Assembly (NCBI GenBank): GCA_914767715.1
Contig: OU612073.1
Span: 23,562,001 to 23,622,000, forward strand
Source of the DNA: Membranipora membranacea
Taxonomy: Eukaryota; Bryozoa; Gymnolaemata; Cheilostomatida; Membraniporidae
Reading direction: 5' to 3'
DNA: 60,000 nt
Shown: one piece after another, positions 13,137-23,573 of the stretch
Layout of the letters: the number at the start of each line of letters is the position of its first letter
How positions within the stretch are numbered: the stretch's first letter is position 1
Made by a program: the position numbers and the translations under genes
The notes under the pieces: model-generated
What the model was told of the DNA's origin: nothing
The model's database searches: none
The model's input: only the letters and a program-made list of their open reading frames with translations

Positions 13137-15455
13137 GAACTTGGTAGTAGTCTCAATCAAACTTAGATACACAGTATTTGTTACTTTTGGTACTCTCAAA
13201 TCTTTGTGGTATCCACAATAAAATCTGAAAAGCTGATAAACCGTTTGAACGAAGATGGAGTACTGAGCTGCAGTTTGCTCTCTGCCACGTTCACTATGAG
13301 TGGTGACTTTAGGTAGAGTACATTGTGTTCAGAAAGACCTCGCCGCGCTACTTTTCTTATTTGAATATTCTCCTTACATTGTGACATCATCATTTTCACA
13401 CCATACTATGTGACACACATTTTACCCAGTGTTGGTGCCTGGCTGTCTCACCATGCTAACAATGGAATTACACAAGGTCTGACAATAACACGCGTTCTAA
13501 CACGTGTTTATATTCCATATCAAGCGTAACCTACTGACGGGGTGGTAAGTGGGCAAGTGAGTAGTGAGGCAATTGTGGCTTAAACTGCTGAGCAGCTGCA
13601 AGTAAGTAAATTGCTCAAAGGCATTTTTGACACCAACACAAAAAGTCACACACTAACGATCACATGTGTATATTACACCTTTCATCTACACCTTCTAACA
13701 ACTGACACTGCCGCTGTGGTAGGTTAGAATAAAAAGTGACAATGCTGATTTGGTGTTGACCGTGTGTTGAAGGTACCATGTATTTTGAGGGTGCGAATAT
13801 CATCTCTTAGCTCCACAAGGAATTTTCTACTTTATCTGTGATATCTATCTCGTCTCAGTTCTGACTTTAAAGCCCTGTGTATTTATTGAGGTAGCTGTGG
13901 TGTAATGATAGGGCATAGGTCTTTCAATCCTGCTCCTGTGCCACAGTCCGTAGGCCCACTGATACAGAACATAATGACCAAGTAACATTAAGGTTAAAAG
14001 GTTTCTTACAAGGTATCACAGGGTAGCAAGACTGAATGTGATCTTTTATATGTGATCATGTAATATAAGCCAAGCTTCACTAAAACACCATGTTTTATTT
14101 TGTGATTCTTATAATAACTATATTTTGTTATATGACACATGGCCACACATGAGGGGATCGTTTGTTTCCCCTCAAGCTAAGTTTCCTCACAGAGTTTTCT
14201 GTTCTTGCAAGAGCTTCATTTTTAACTCCGGGAACTTGAGCATGATCTAGATGGGACTGTTTATAAATATTATTGAATATTAGTGAAATTATAATATGGT
14301 GTTTTAATTTCTACTCTAGGAACTTTATTATCAAAAGCCTCATCATAATATAGCCTAATTAATTTCCATGAGCAGCAGACAATATTTCTATCGTACTGGA
14401 AGCTCGATAAGCAAACCGAATCACAGCAGGGCAGGGCATAGGTACAAAGGGTGTTTTACACGTTACACTACATTACATTACACAACTATGGAAAGGTTTA
14501 TAGCACTTAATGCTGCGTAATATTTTACTAGTTTAACCTTCATTAATACATGATCTTGCGAAATTCTTTCATTTGGAAATCTATCTTCTACTCCTACACC
14601 TTGAAGGTCATACATAAATGAAGGCCATCGAGCCAATTCAGGTCAATCACATTACATGAGTTGCCGCATAATATATGTTTACCTCACTAAATTTCAAACA
14701 AAGAGTGTGATTGAAAAAATGGCTAGTCATAAGTTTTGAGACATATCGTTCCCAGACGTTTATGAACAATTTGAGCGCTGAAAAATCATTTACCTGTGGC
14801 ATTAAACAGCAGCACTCTCGAGTATTTTGGAACTCCTATTGCCTACAAATTATATATGGATATAAATATAAATATGAAGATAAATATAAATATAAATATA
14901 GATATAAATATAAATGATTGTTATGTAGAATGATTCAAGCTGAAGATAGAACAGGAGGGTAAAAGGATATCAGGTAGACTGCTGGAAAAATTAATGTTTT
15001 CAAATTTAATACTTGAACAGTTATTTATTTACCATTTAAATATTGATTGGCTTTATATTGTTCATCGATAAGTGCATTTTACAGCAATAAGACCATGGGT
15101 TATAATGGCTAGCAGCAGTGAAGAATTATATGAATTATGATACAGCAGAGATATAACTTGATAAATCAGTTTGAGGTCAGGTAAATCTTTCAGTGTCTAG
15201 TGACATCACTTGGAGGCAGAGTTCTTACAGCCTATCCTGCCAAACTTTCGATAAGGGTAGAAGAACCAGTTGGGGATGCAACACCTTAAATAGATAAGAC
15301 TTGTCACTGTATATCTAAATGATATTTTATGAAAATAATGATTATAATAATATATTGATACATTGCCCTTGATAATTCAGCCAAATACCAGGTTTAGCTC
15401 TACTCTTTCTCAAGCTTGTCATGACATACTCAAACGCCTACCGCAATTCCCAAAC
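13137..15455 (+). repeat. Direct segmental duplication, copy D1
   Basis: This segment aligns in the same orientation with 26696-29403 over nearly all its length. Examples are the shared blocks around GGTATCCACA, TGACACATGGCCACACATGA, GGAACTTGAGCATGATCTAG and AGAAGAACCAGTTGGGGA. D1 is shorter because it lacks a stretch of about 200 bases present in D2 (about 27995-28215) and the B-box part of the SINE. A minus-strand reading frame at 13399-13199 (SQCKENIQIR, RGLSEHNVLYLKS) is kept without indels for about 45 codons in both copies. It may be an exon or just duplicated sequence. Confidence 0.8.
14855..14916 (+). repeat. GATATA/AAATAT simple repeat in D1
   Basis: About 60 bases of short A/T-rich units (GATATAAATATAAATAT pattern). 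It corresponds to the longer array at 28716-28841 in the second duplicate. Confidence 0.7.
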
Positions 15456-15540
15456 TTATTCGCATGTGCTTGATAATCATTCGCTCCATTCTCTCAACTG
15501 GTGTAAGTGGAGTATCATAAACTGTCAGAGGCCACCAAAT

Positions 15541-15912
15541 TCAAGGCCTGAGTGCTGGTAAGTTGAGAACCCAGGCTTTGTATTTACCAGACAGACCACA
15601 TTTTTCTATCGCATCCAGCCCTGTAATGAGTTGTTGTTTCACCTCGTTTCCGCAAAACCTGTCTGTGATAGGCAAACTATACCATCTTCCTAAGCTCTTC
15701 ACAGGCTGCTCTTCGAGCGTGGGTAAACACTCTGTTCCTATGAAGTAAGTATTTGGTACAAGTTTGCCTTCACACAAAGACAGTGACCGGCTCTTCCTAG
15801 GTTTGAATCGCATCGCACAGCTCTCTATCAACTCATGCAGTCTATCGATTGAAGCTACAACCTGAGCCTTGTCTGGCAATATTATTGTAATATCATCCAT
15901 AAAGGCCCTCAT
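15541..15912 (-). mobile_element. Non-LTR reverse transcriptase fragment
   Basis: A minus-strand open frame of about 123 codons begins MRAFMDDITIILPD and continues with MRFKPRKSRSLSL, VKSLGRWYSLPITDR and GLSGKYKAWVLN. The FMDD matches the catalytic YxDD/FxDD box of reverse transcriptases. The KPRKSRSL and LGRWY...TDR blocks are those of RT scraps common in marine invertebrate genomes. Only the part from the catalytic box into the thumb is present; there is no endonuclease or upstream RT nearby. It lies between D1 and the left arm of the receptor inverted duplication. It is a dead fragment; the exact element family is not determined. Confidence 0.75.
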
Positions 15913-15996
15913 TTGCGGTAGTATGTGGTTATTCGCAAGTGCTTTTCAAGGTCACAAGGTTATTTCCGTAAATTAGTCAATCTTACACAGATGCTA

Positions 15997-16251
15997 CTAA
16001 AATGCGGAAATATGCAAGTACTTGTGCAATGAGGTGTGTGTATTTACAGGATTCCGGATTTCCGCATCATAGTGAACCCGACGATAATTATGGGAGTTAG
16101 AGGGAACTAAGAACCAAGTAGTATTTTTATCAGCCTGAATCACATGAATGTGTTTCTTAGTCGTTTCCTCTATAAAGATGTATAATGGTGGTAGCTGACA
16201 CACTCTGCAGACTGCAAGTAGTTCACCGTAAGACATATCAGAGTTTATCAC
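15997..16251 (-). other. Conserved exon-like reading frame near receptor copy A
   Basis: A minus-strand frame of up to 84 codons contains KVINSD, SYGELLAVCRVCQLPPLYIF, IEETTKKHIHVIQADKN and TTWFLVPSNSHN. Related DNA occurs in the plus orientation at about 26110-26290 and 46140-46310, but there it is broken by small indels and stops. This suggests a coding exon that stayed open only in this copy. The XWFLVP ending loosely recalls CABIT-domain proteins, but this is a guess. It could be an upstream exon of the minus-strand gene at 9.95-13.06 kb, or a lone relic. Confidence 0.3.
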
Positions 16252-17100
16252 TTTTATAGCGGTTTTCTCAATTTATGTCAGATTAATCATACTATTTTTT
16301 TAAATTTTATTGGCATAACTTTCATTCGATGAAAATGTTTTTTCAAACTCAAATGTAGAGAAGAATTTGGTGTGTTGTGTGGAGAACTTTAGATTTGTTT
16401 GGCACTTCTAGATGGCTGCCCATCCGATGTTCAGCATGGTTATTACTCTTGATATATTTGCTGAAGGGAGCATACATAGTCAAATCATCTGCATATTCTA
16501 CTTCATTACAAGTAGACTGGATGTCGTTAATATAGACTAGCTAAAAGTCACAGCACTAGCTATGTCCCTTGTGCTGCTCCCATCTATGTTTTAATATTGC
16601 GATAGTTCGTTCAATTTGAAGATAAGATAAGAAACTAAAGGGTAATGTGTGAAGACACTATGTTTTCCCAGGAAATGTGTAAGTTGATTGCTTGATGACC
16701 TCAGAACAAGTTTGTTCCCTAAAGTGTGACAGCAAAGGGTTGATTAAAGGCCGAGATCAAACTAGAGGGAGCATGATTGCCCTAGTTGAGGATATAGTGA
16801 TATGATCAAACCAATGGTCCAAACAAATATTCAACAAGGTCAAGTGATTTGATCTGTTGTACATAACTAAAAATAAGAATTTGTTGTGATTTTAGAATCT
16901 ATTGTAAAGTCTAATGCTTTTTGCTCACAGTTCTTTGTTCAATCCTGTTGTTGAGCAATAAAGGCAATGGCTGATGTTTCTAATGAGTCCAGGATGATGG
17001 GTAGAGCTATAAATGCAGAAAGTGTATATGCGCCCTTTCCAGTAGTAAAAGCTGAACAGTTAAATAACAACTATGCTTGTTCTATAGAGTGGTAGGTGGT

Positions 17101-20100
17101 CTATGCTTGAGATATGGACTGATAAGTATATCTCTCTCTTTGCCCACCACCTACTCGGGTGGCTGTCCGCTCTCTTTTCCTCTTGGATTTTCTCTTGTAG
17201 CTGTATTTTGGTTTAGAGATGAATTTACGTATGCGGCCCAGTACGCAGCTCAGCTTCTGCTGGCTCCGCCTGATTCTGTCTGTCTAAATCAGAAAGAAGA
17301 ATAGAGCAGTCATCACTCTGCACTCTCATATATCCTGTATCACATTTCATGGTAAGCAAGGTTAACACAAACTCAAACAACTTTTCCTCCGTGGTATAGT
17401 GTTAGCTGCTTGGATATTTACCATTTCGATGACATTTCCGTTGAGCAGCGCTGTGATTGGTGGTCTAACTATCTCATCATTTGGGTCTTCTAGAACTAAG
17501 ATAAGTATTCTCTCAGGATGATAACAGTCTGTTCTGTCTGTCTCGTAACCTTAAAAAAAAAAAATGTAAAATCAAGTCTACTTTTAAAACCTTTACAGAT
17601 AGACTTGACATAAAGAGACTATAATTTCGCAATTTCTTGTCGTATGCTTTAAAACAATGAGACCAAACACTAAAGGGAGTGTTACACAGGTGGTTTGCTA
17701 TCTACGCCTTACTAAAATCACACAACTTGCGTCGTATGAGGTAGATTGAACAATTTTGGCCCATCAATATACCATAGCTATTCCATTCATAGACCACAGT
17801 AAAGGTTTATAGCCAGAAAAGAAGCTGCACTTCATCAAGATTAATCTTGAGAACAAATTCTGTGTTAAAATCATATACATTAGCGACACTGACCAATGTT
17901 ATTTGGTAAATGACAGATCACATTTGGAGTTGCTCCCTCCAGAGTCATGAGCTGATCAAATAAATCAAAGTACTGATATTGAATATTGAGTACCTGCCAG
18001 TGTATAAGCTTCACTTAGGCAGGCATCACTACCAAGGTACGAGTTACTTAGTAGTATGATCAGTTTCCTGCTGTCTTCTACTGCCTGACACATAGTAGTA
18101 AAACGTTCCGCACCGAGTCTAGCATCACGATCATGTATGTACAGGGTAACCTTCTCCTATAAGCAAATATAATCAGTTTATACTGTTTGCAGGTACATGA
18201 AGTCACATACAAGCATAACTAGTAACACATCATTGTCAATGATGAATATGTTACCATAGCATCCAAGAGAAAAGTCATAGAGTAGTACAGGCAGGGAAAA
18301 GTCATCTTAACATACTGCGGTTGTGCCAAAACTTTCTGTGCATAGGTATATTTGATCGATAGTGGTGTGACTATACAAAAAAGGATGGTCTGTGGTGAAT
18401 CAGTATACAAATTGTCTATTGCTGGATGTATTGTTGGTGCTCGCTTAGCGCCAGATATAGTGTGTTCTGACCATGGGGGAGGGAGGGCCAATTACATACA
18501 GACCAAGTCAAGGCTAAAGTAAACTATATAATAATATTGACACATTTAACTTGCCTGGTTGCATAGGTCATACCTCTGTGCTGGATATTTGTTCTGGGCG
18601 ATCAGCCTCCTCTTCTCCTACTCCCTCTAGCTGGGGGATAAGTATGTCCCGAACAAAGCAGATGTCTCTCTCACTCTGGGTGTCATATGATATGAATGCG
18701 TCATATGTACAGCTCTGATCGACCTTTGCCCTCTGTGCACTTCTTGTAATTGCAGTGCAGACTACCCTTATATGCCTTATATACCAACTGTGTTTATAAA
18801 TGCAAATTCCAAGAGGGAGGAAAATAAGCAGTGCAAGCAACGCAAAACCTGCAATTACAGCCTTTGTACGCCATATGCAATAAAATTCACTGTATTTGTA
18901 GTCTAGCACGAAGTTACTTTCTCTGTTAGCATCGGAGTTCCCACAGGTTAGATTTTTTATGTCTGCGATGACGGTACTTGTTTGGACCCACTTTTGAAAA
19001 TTTCCTGTGCTGCATGTACAGTCGATTGGATTCCCAGAGATATCTAGCATTTCTAGTTTTGTCCACAGTTTTCCGTATATATTTCTCTTGATGGAGAGAT
19101 GCTTTATTCTCTTAATGACTTCTTGAGTCATATTTGATATCAGGTTACTTTGTAAATATATCCACACAAAATATTCTGAGTACTGGAACATACTGTAATC
19201 AACAGATGTTATCTCGTTAGCACTCAAATCGAGTAGAGTCAGGTGAGGATTGTGTGAAAAGGAGTTATGGGGAACCGATGTTATCTCATTGCCTGCCAAT
19301 ATCAAACTCCTCAGACTTGCCATCTGAACGAATGTATTGGCTGGTATGCTCTGGATCCCATTTTGAGCTATATCTAAGAAATACAGACTCACCATACCTC
19401 TCAGGGACTCAAAATTCCGCTCCAAATTTTCACCCATATTGTTGTTGTTGAGAGTCAGGTGTGTTATTGATCGGCAAAGTCCTGTTACATCCACTATCTT
19501 ATTATAAGCAGCTCTGAAAGTTTGGAGAGCTGGCATCATAGAGCAAAGTTCCGACAAACCACTTATGGAAAAATCAGTTAAACGGTTATTATTCAGATTT
19601 ATTGTTATAACATTATAGCGTTTGCTAACATTGTCTGTTGATGCAGTGCCCCTAGCTCCAACAAAACTTGGTAACTTTGTCATCATGTTGTCACTCAAGA
19701 ATAATTCAGAAATATTTGGACTGACTCTCATGATGTTACCCAAGTTATACTGGAACTGCTCATCCGAAAACATATCGACGCGATCAAGGTTTAGCTCGTT
19801 CAGATAGTTTCCAAACTTTGGCTCGGTAAATAGATTGATATTTCGAGGACCAAGCTGGTTCCCACTCAAGCTCAGAAGGCTGAGTTGAGGATGAGAATCG
19901 AAGGCCCCATCTTCAATCGACACTATTCGACACCAGCTCAAATCCAACCTTCTGAGGGACAATCCTGCAAACGAAGTAGTTGTGATATGATCGCTAAGTA
20001 TTTTGTCGCTATAACTAAAGTCTAGCCCAGTTAGTTTGGATCCTCGCTCTGACAGATATGAGAAAGATGTTGAATTAAGAGAGCAGTTCACACTGATTGC

Positions 20101-20988
20101 TTTTTCAGTTTTCCAAAATCTGGCTACAATTGTTTTCATATTCGTAGGTATATGTGCGAGTAAGGCGTTAGCTTTCACGGGACAAGTCTTGTACATATCC
20201 ATGTTATCGATGGTCAACTGTTGTGTTTGTGTGAGTGCCTGGACTATCACCTCATTTCCTTGCAAGATATATGATTCACTCAAGTCAATGTTTCTGACAT
20301 GAGATATAGGAGTCAAAAAGTTTTGGTGAAAACTGCAGTTATTTCTCTCGTGACCACCAAGACCTTTCAGTAGAAGATTTTGCAAATTTGGCATCGTTTG
20401 GAATCTTTCCCCGATAGTATCCACTGCACAAAGATCTATAGGATTGTATGATATGTCCAAGGTGGATAAACGCTTTATTTCATAGAACACATTCTCTGGT
20501 ACATTCCCGAGCTTGTTGTATGGTAGGTAAAGTTCGACTAAAGAACTCATACTGTAGAATAGATGATCAGGCAGTGACGTTATCAGAGAATGACTCAGTC
20601 TGAGATTATGTAGATACTGATGATCTCGAAATGTGCCTGGTGCTAAAGAGCTTACTCTTCCTGTAATATGAACAGAACTTAGATGTACGTAAAGCTCGAA
20701 TGATTTACTGGAGAGTCCTGTGGCTAGTCCTTGGTAGTCAATGGTTAATTGTTGTATTCTTTTGTCCAGAGTTTGAGGTACTGGCTGTGTGGCATTGTCA
20801 GTTTTGCAGTATGCAAGTTTCTTGTTGCAGATGTCACATTCTGGCACAGTACATACTCCAACCCTACAAAATGTCTCATCGTCATCACAAAGTCTCTGTC
20901 TCTCAAACACAGGGTCATGCAGATACGCATCTAACACATTCAGGATAATGATTGTAATGATCAAGCAAACGTTGGCGTTGTTTGCCAT
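17101..20988 (-). CDS. Toll-like receptor, intact (TLR-A)
   Basis: Four minus-strand exons: 20988-18574, 18156-17994, 17549-17422 and 17283-17101, together 962 codons plus stop, all in phase. The protein has a hydrophobic signal segment (residues about 7-21), a Cys-rich N-terminal cap, and a long leucine-rich-repeat ectodomain with well over a dozen repeats (for example LRRLDLSWCRIVSIEDGAF). It continues with a C-terminal cap (NPIDCTCSTGNFQKWVQ), one transmembrane helix at about 710-731 and a TIR domain from about 762. Box 1 is YDAFISYD. The BB loop is RDARLG, where most Toll-like receptors have a proline before the glycine. I see no clear FW box 3. The last exon encodes a 60-aa basic tail with KRKSKRKRER after the TIR. 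By family knowledge it is a membrane pattern or cytokine sensor signalling through TIR adaptors; the ligand is unknown. TIR exon 2 may start at 18156 or 18153, because AG-GAG allows both in frame. Confidence 0.92.
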
Positions 20989-22685
20989 GTTCTCGCATGA
21001 AGGTCAGGAACAAATTAGTAAGACGAAGGGTATAAACTTGCAGATGGCTTGGTAGCTTTCTGGACATTAGTGGGAGCTAGAGTCCTTAGGTGTGACCGTA
21101 TCTACATGTGATCTGATGAAATACATGAGATTGTGTTGCAGTCATTGACGATTAGCGCTATCACAAGTGTAGTGTCTTTCCCATAAACGACTATTACCGA
21201 TGTAGCAAACCTAAAACTGAGACAATCAAAGCGATTGAGTATAACTGTAATGTTTGGCTACATATATATCTCGGCTGCTTGGCTGATAACAATAAAGACA
21301 TAACACATATGAAAATATACCATATCAATACCTATTATCAATTATTATGTGCATAAAGTATGTGTATCTATTTTTTTCACAGCATTTGTTGCCATTTTGC
21401 CGGCCAAGTTAATTTTGTATGAAAAACTTATCTAAAGAATTAATTTGTCAGATCACACATCACCCATGGGTCTCACTTCCCTGTGTTATGTTTGTTTACT
21501 AATAAAACTATGATTATGTGATCCCTTTGTGGTCATAATTCTAGTATGCCTCAAACATTAATACATGACTCAAATGAGGAAGTATCCAGTTACATACAGA
21601 TCAGATCTAGTATGATTACTTTTGGCCATTTTTGGCTCTCTTATGTACTTGACACATGTGAATACCTCACATGGCTAAAACATTCACAGGAGGAAAAGTC
21701 CTCCATTTAGCACAAGCTTGGAAGGGCGCAAATTCGTGCTAGCGACATTTACTCAACCCCAGACCTTTACATTGATTCTCACTCATGTCTGCTTGCGAAA
21801 ATTGGTACTAGCTAACGTTAAGTCAAGTCAAATCTTGTATAATAATGGCAACAAAAGATTGGAGGGGAGGATGTACTTTTTACGGGCTTTTTTACTCCCA
21901 CATTGAAAGGAACATCAAAATTCAAATGTACGTCTACTACCACATATATAACATGTAGATTGCTCAAATAACAGTGACAATTTAAACAACAAAATACGCA
22001 AGCGTGACTATGATTTGATTTGAGAGAGTCTTCTTCAACCTTACCTTGGTCTCATCTTTGCCACTGTCAAACTGTATCACACAGGGTTTTAGATGAATTA
22101 ACTTTAATCCATCATAGATCAGTGTCAAGACTAGCTGCTTCCCAATACACAACAGCACACTTCTCTGTTATCGTCGTACGGTTGACCTTGAAATAACGAA
22201 TAAAAATTGAATATCCAATCAATCAATGCTCACTTCTTGGTACAAAGTGAGCATAAGCTCAATTAGTCATACTCTATAAGTTCTCAAATTCCATGTTATC
22301 CAACCTGATATTATCAATGCTAAGAAATCACACACTGAAAAAACAGATCATATAACCATAAAGCTTAGTATTTCAAAACCAGTTGATGTTTTTATGCTGG
22401 TATGTAAAGCTCTGAATTGACAATATTTCCTTGAGTAAGGGGACTGAGTCAGTCGAGGAAGTCATGTCCTCAATCCCTGTTTATAATATACATTCTTAGG
22501 TACCTCCAGAAATACTTTATTTGTTGTTATAAATTCCTGAATGACACAGCCACAGCAATCAATTTGACAGATTGCTGGGCTTGTAATAGTTTACATCCCC
22601 CATAGAATCCGAATTTAGATCAGCAAGCAAAAGGACATAGCATACTTTCAGATAAGGTAATGCAACAAATTAATTATTTGGTGGC

Positions 22686-22701
22686 GGGGGGGGGGGGGGG
22701 G
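22686..22701 (+). repeat. Poly-G tract
   Basis: A run of 16 G in the 5' flank of TLR-A. The aligned region of the right arm does not show it. Confidence 0.9.
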
Positions 22702-23573
22702 AAAGGGCATGGACATGTATGCATGTATCTAAGCTGTTTGTAACACTGAACATCTATCGATTATGCCTTTCTATCACTCCTAGTATTTATCTTCTAATGG
22801 ATCCCTGACAAGACGTGCTGTTACCACAACTAATATCTATGAACATTCTCTGTCTAAGATACAACCTTTTCACTGATACTACTGGTTCAACATCTGCAGT
22901 ACTACTTCATCCATGCCTATGTCTAACATCTTATTTTGTCATGCAGAATATTGAATCAAAAGGACAACAGAAATCCAACTGATCAGGATCACTAAATATA
23001 CAATGTTGTAGCTGATTTGAAATGTCTTGCTGTTGCATTGTTATGTCATAACAAAGAGAGAGGAGGGGCAGTGATGCCAATCAGCTCATATTCATTAATT
23101 AAAAATTATCGCATTTTGTGACTTTCTATCATAACGAACCCTCAACACAATTTACCCCACTTTTTGGCTTGTAAAACAACCCAATACTGGTATGAAGGAG
23201 GAGGGGGCAAGAGTTTTGGACTCTACTACATAATTTAAACCTCATCACATCACTTGGATGTTAATAGGAGCACTAGCTTGATGTTTTGTTTCATAACAAA
23301 TTCTTAATTTTATTGATATAATTTTAAACTTCTTAGGCACAAGATGTTCTCACCAAGTGTTCTGTGATCCAGTGATCAGTGTCCTCGGATTATTTTCTAT
23401 TGCATAGCCCAGTTGTGATCTTCAGAGCAGCAATGGCGTTAGGGGAATATTTCATTAGATTTTTTCTGAAAAAGATGGCAAACCAGCTCTCATATACAGA
23501 GGTTGGCTCATTCCTTGTTTGATGGCCTCATTGCTGTAAATGCTAGTTGGGGTGCATGACATTGGGCTTAGAA

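Larger units (their letters stand above)
16010..23570. repeat. Left arm of a large inverted duplication
   Basis: The reverse complement of this interval aligns in patches with 36400-46300. Matches run through the receptor gene, its 3' flank (16.56-17.06 kb with 45.28-45.56 kb), its 5' flank (21.4-22.7 kb with 38.5-40.45 kb) and a distal block (22.99-23.56 kb with 36.49-37.02 kb). The arms are diverged and the right arm holds an extra 1.4 kb. The left arm stops abruptly at about 23570, inside a TIR exon of a third receptor copy. Confidence 0.8.

Noticed and set aside
18219-18491. Minus-strand frame between TLR-A exons
   Set aside because: It lies in the intron; the aligned TLR-B intron does not keep it open.
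20036-20302. Antisense frame inside TLR-A (and its twin at 41594-41860 in TLR-B)
   Set aside because: It is a shadow of a conserved coding exon on the opposite strand; conservation is explained by the receptor.
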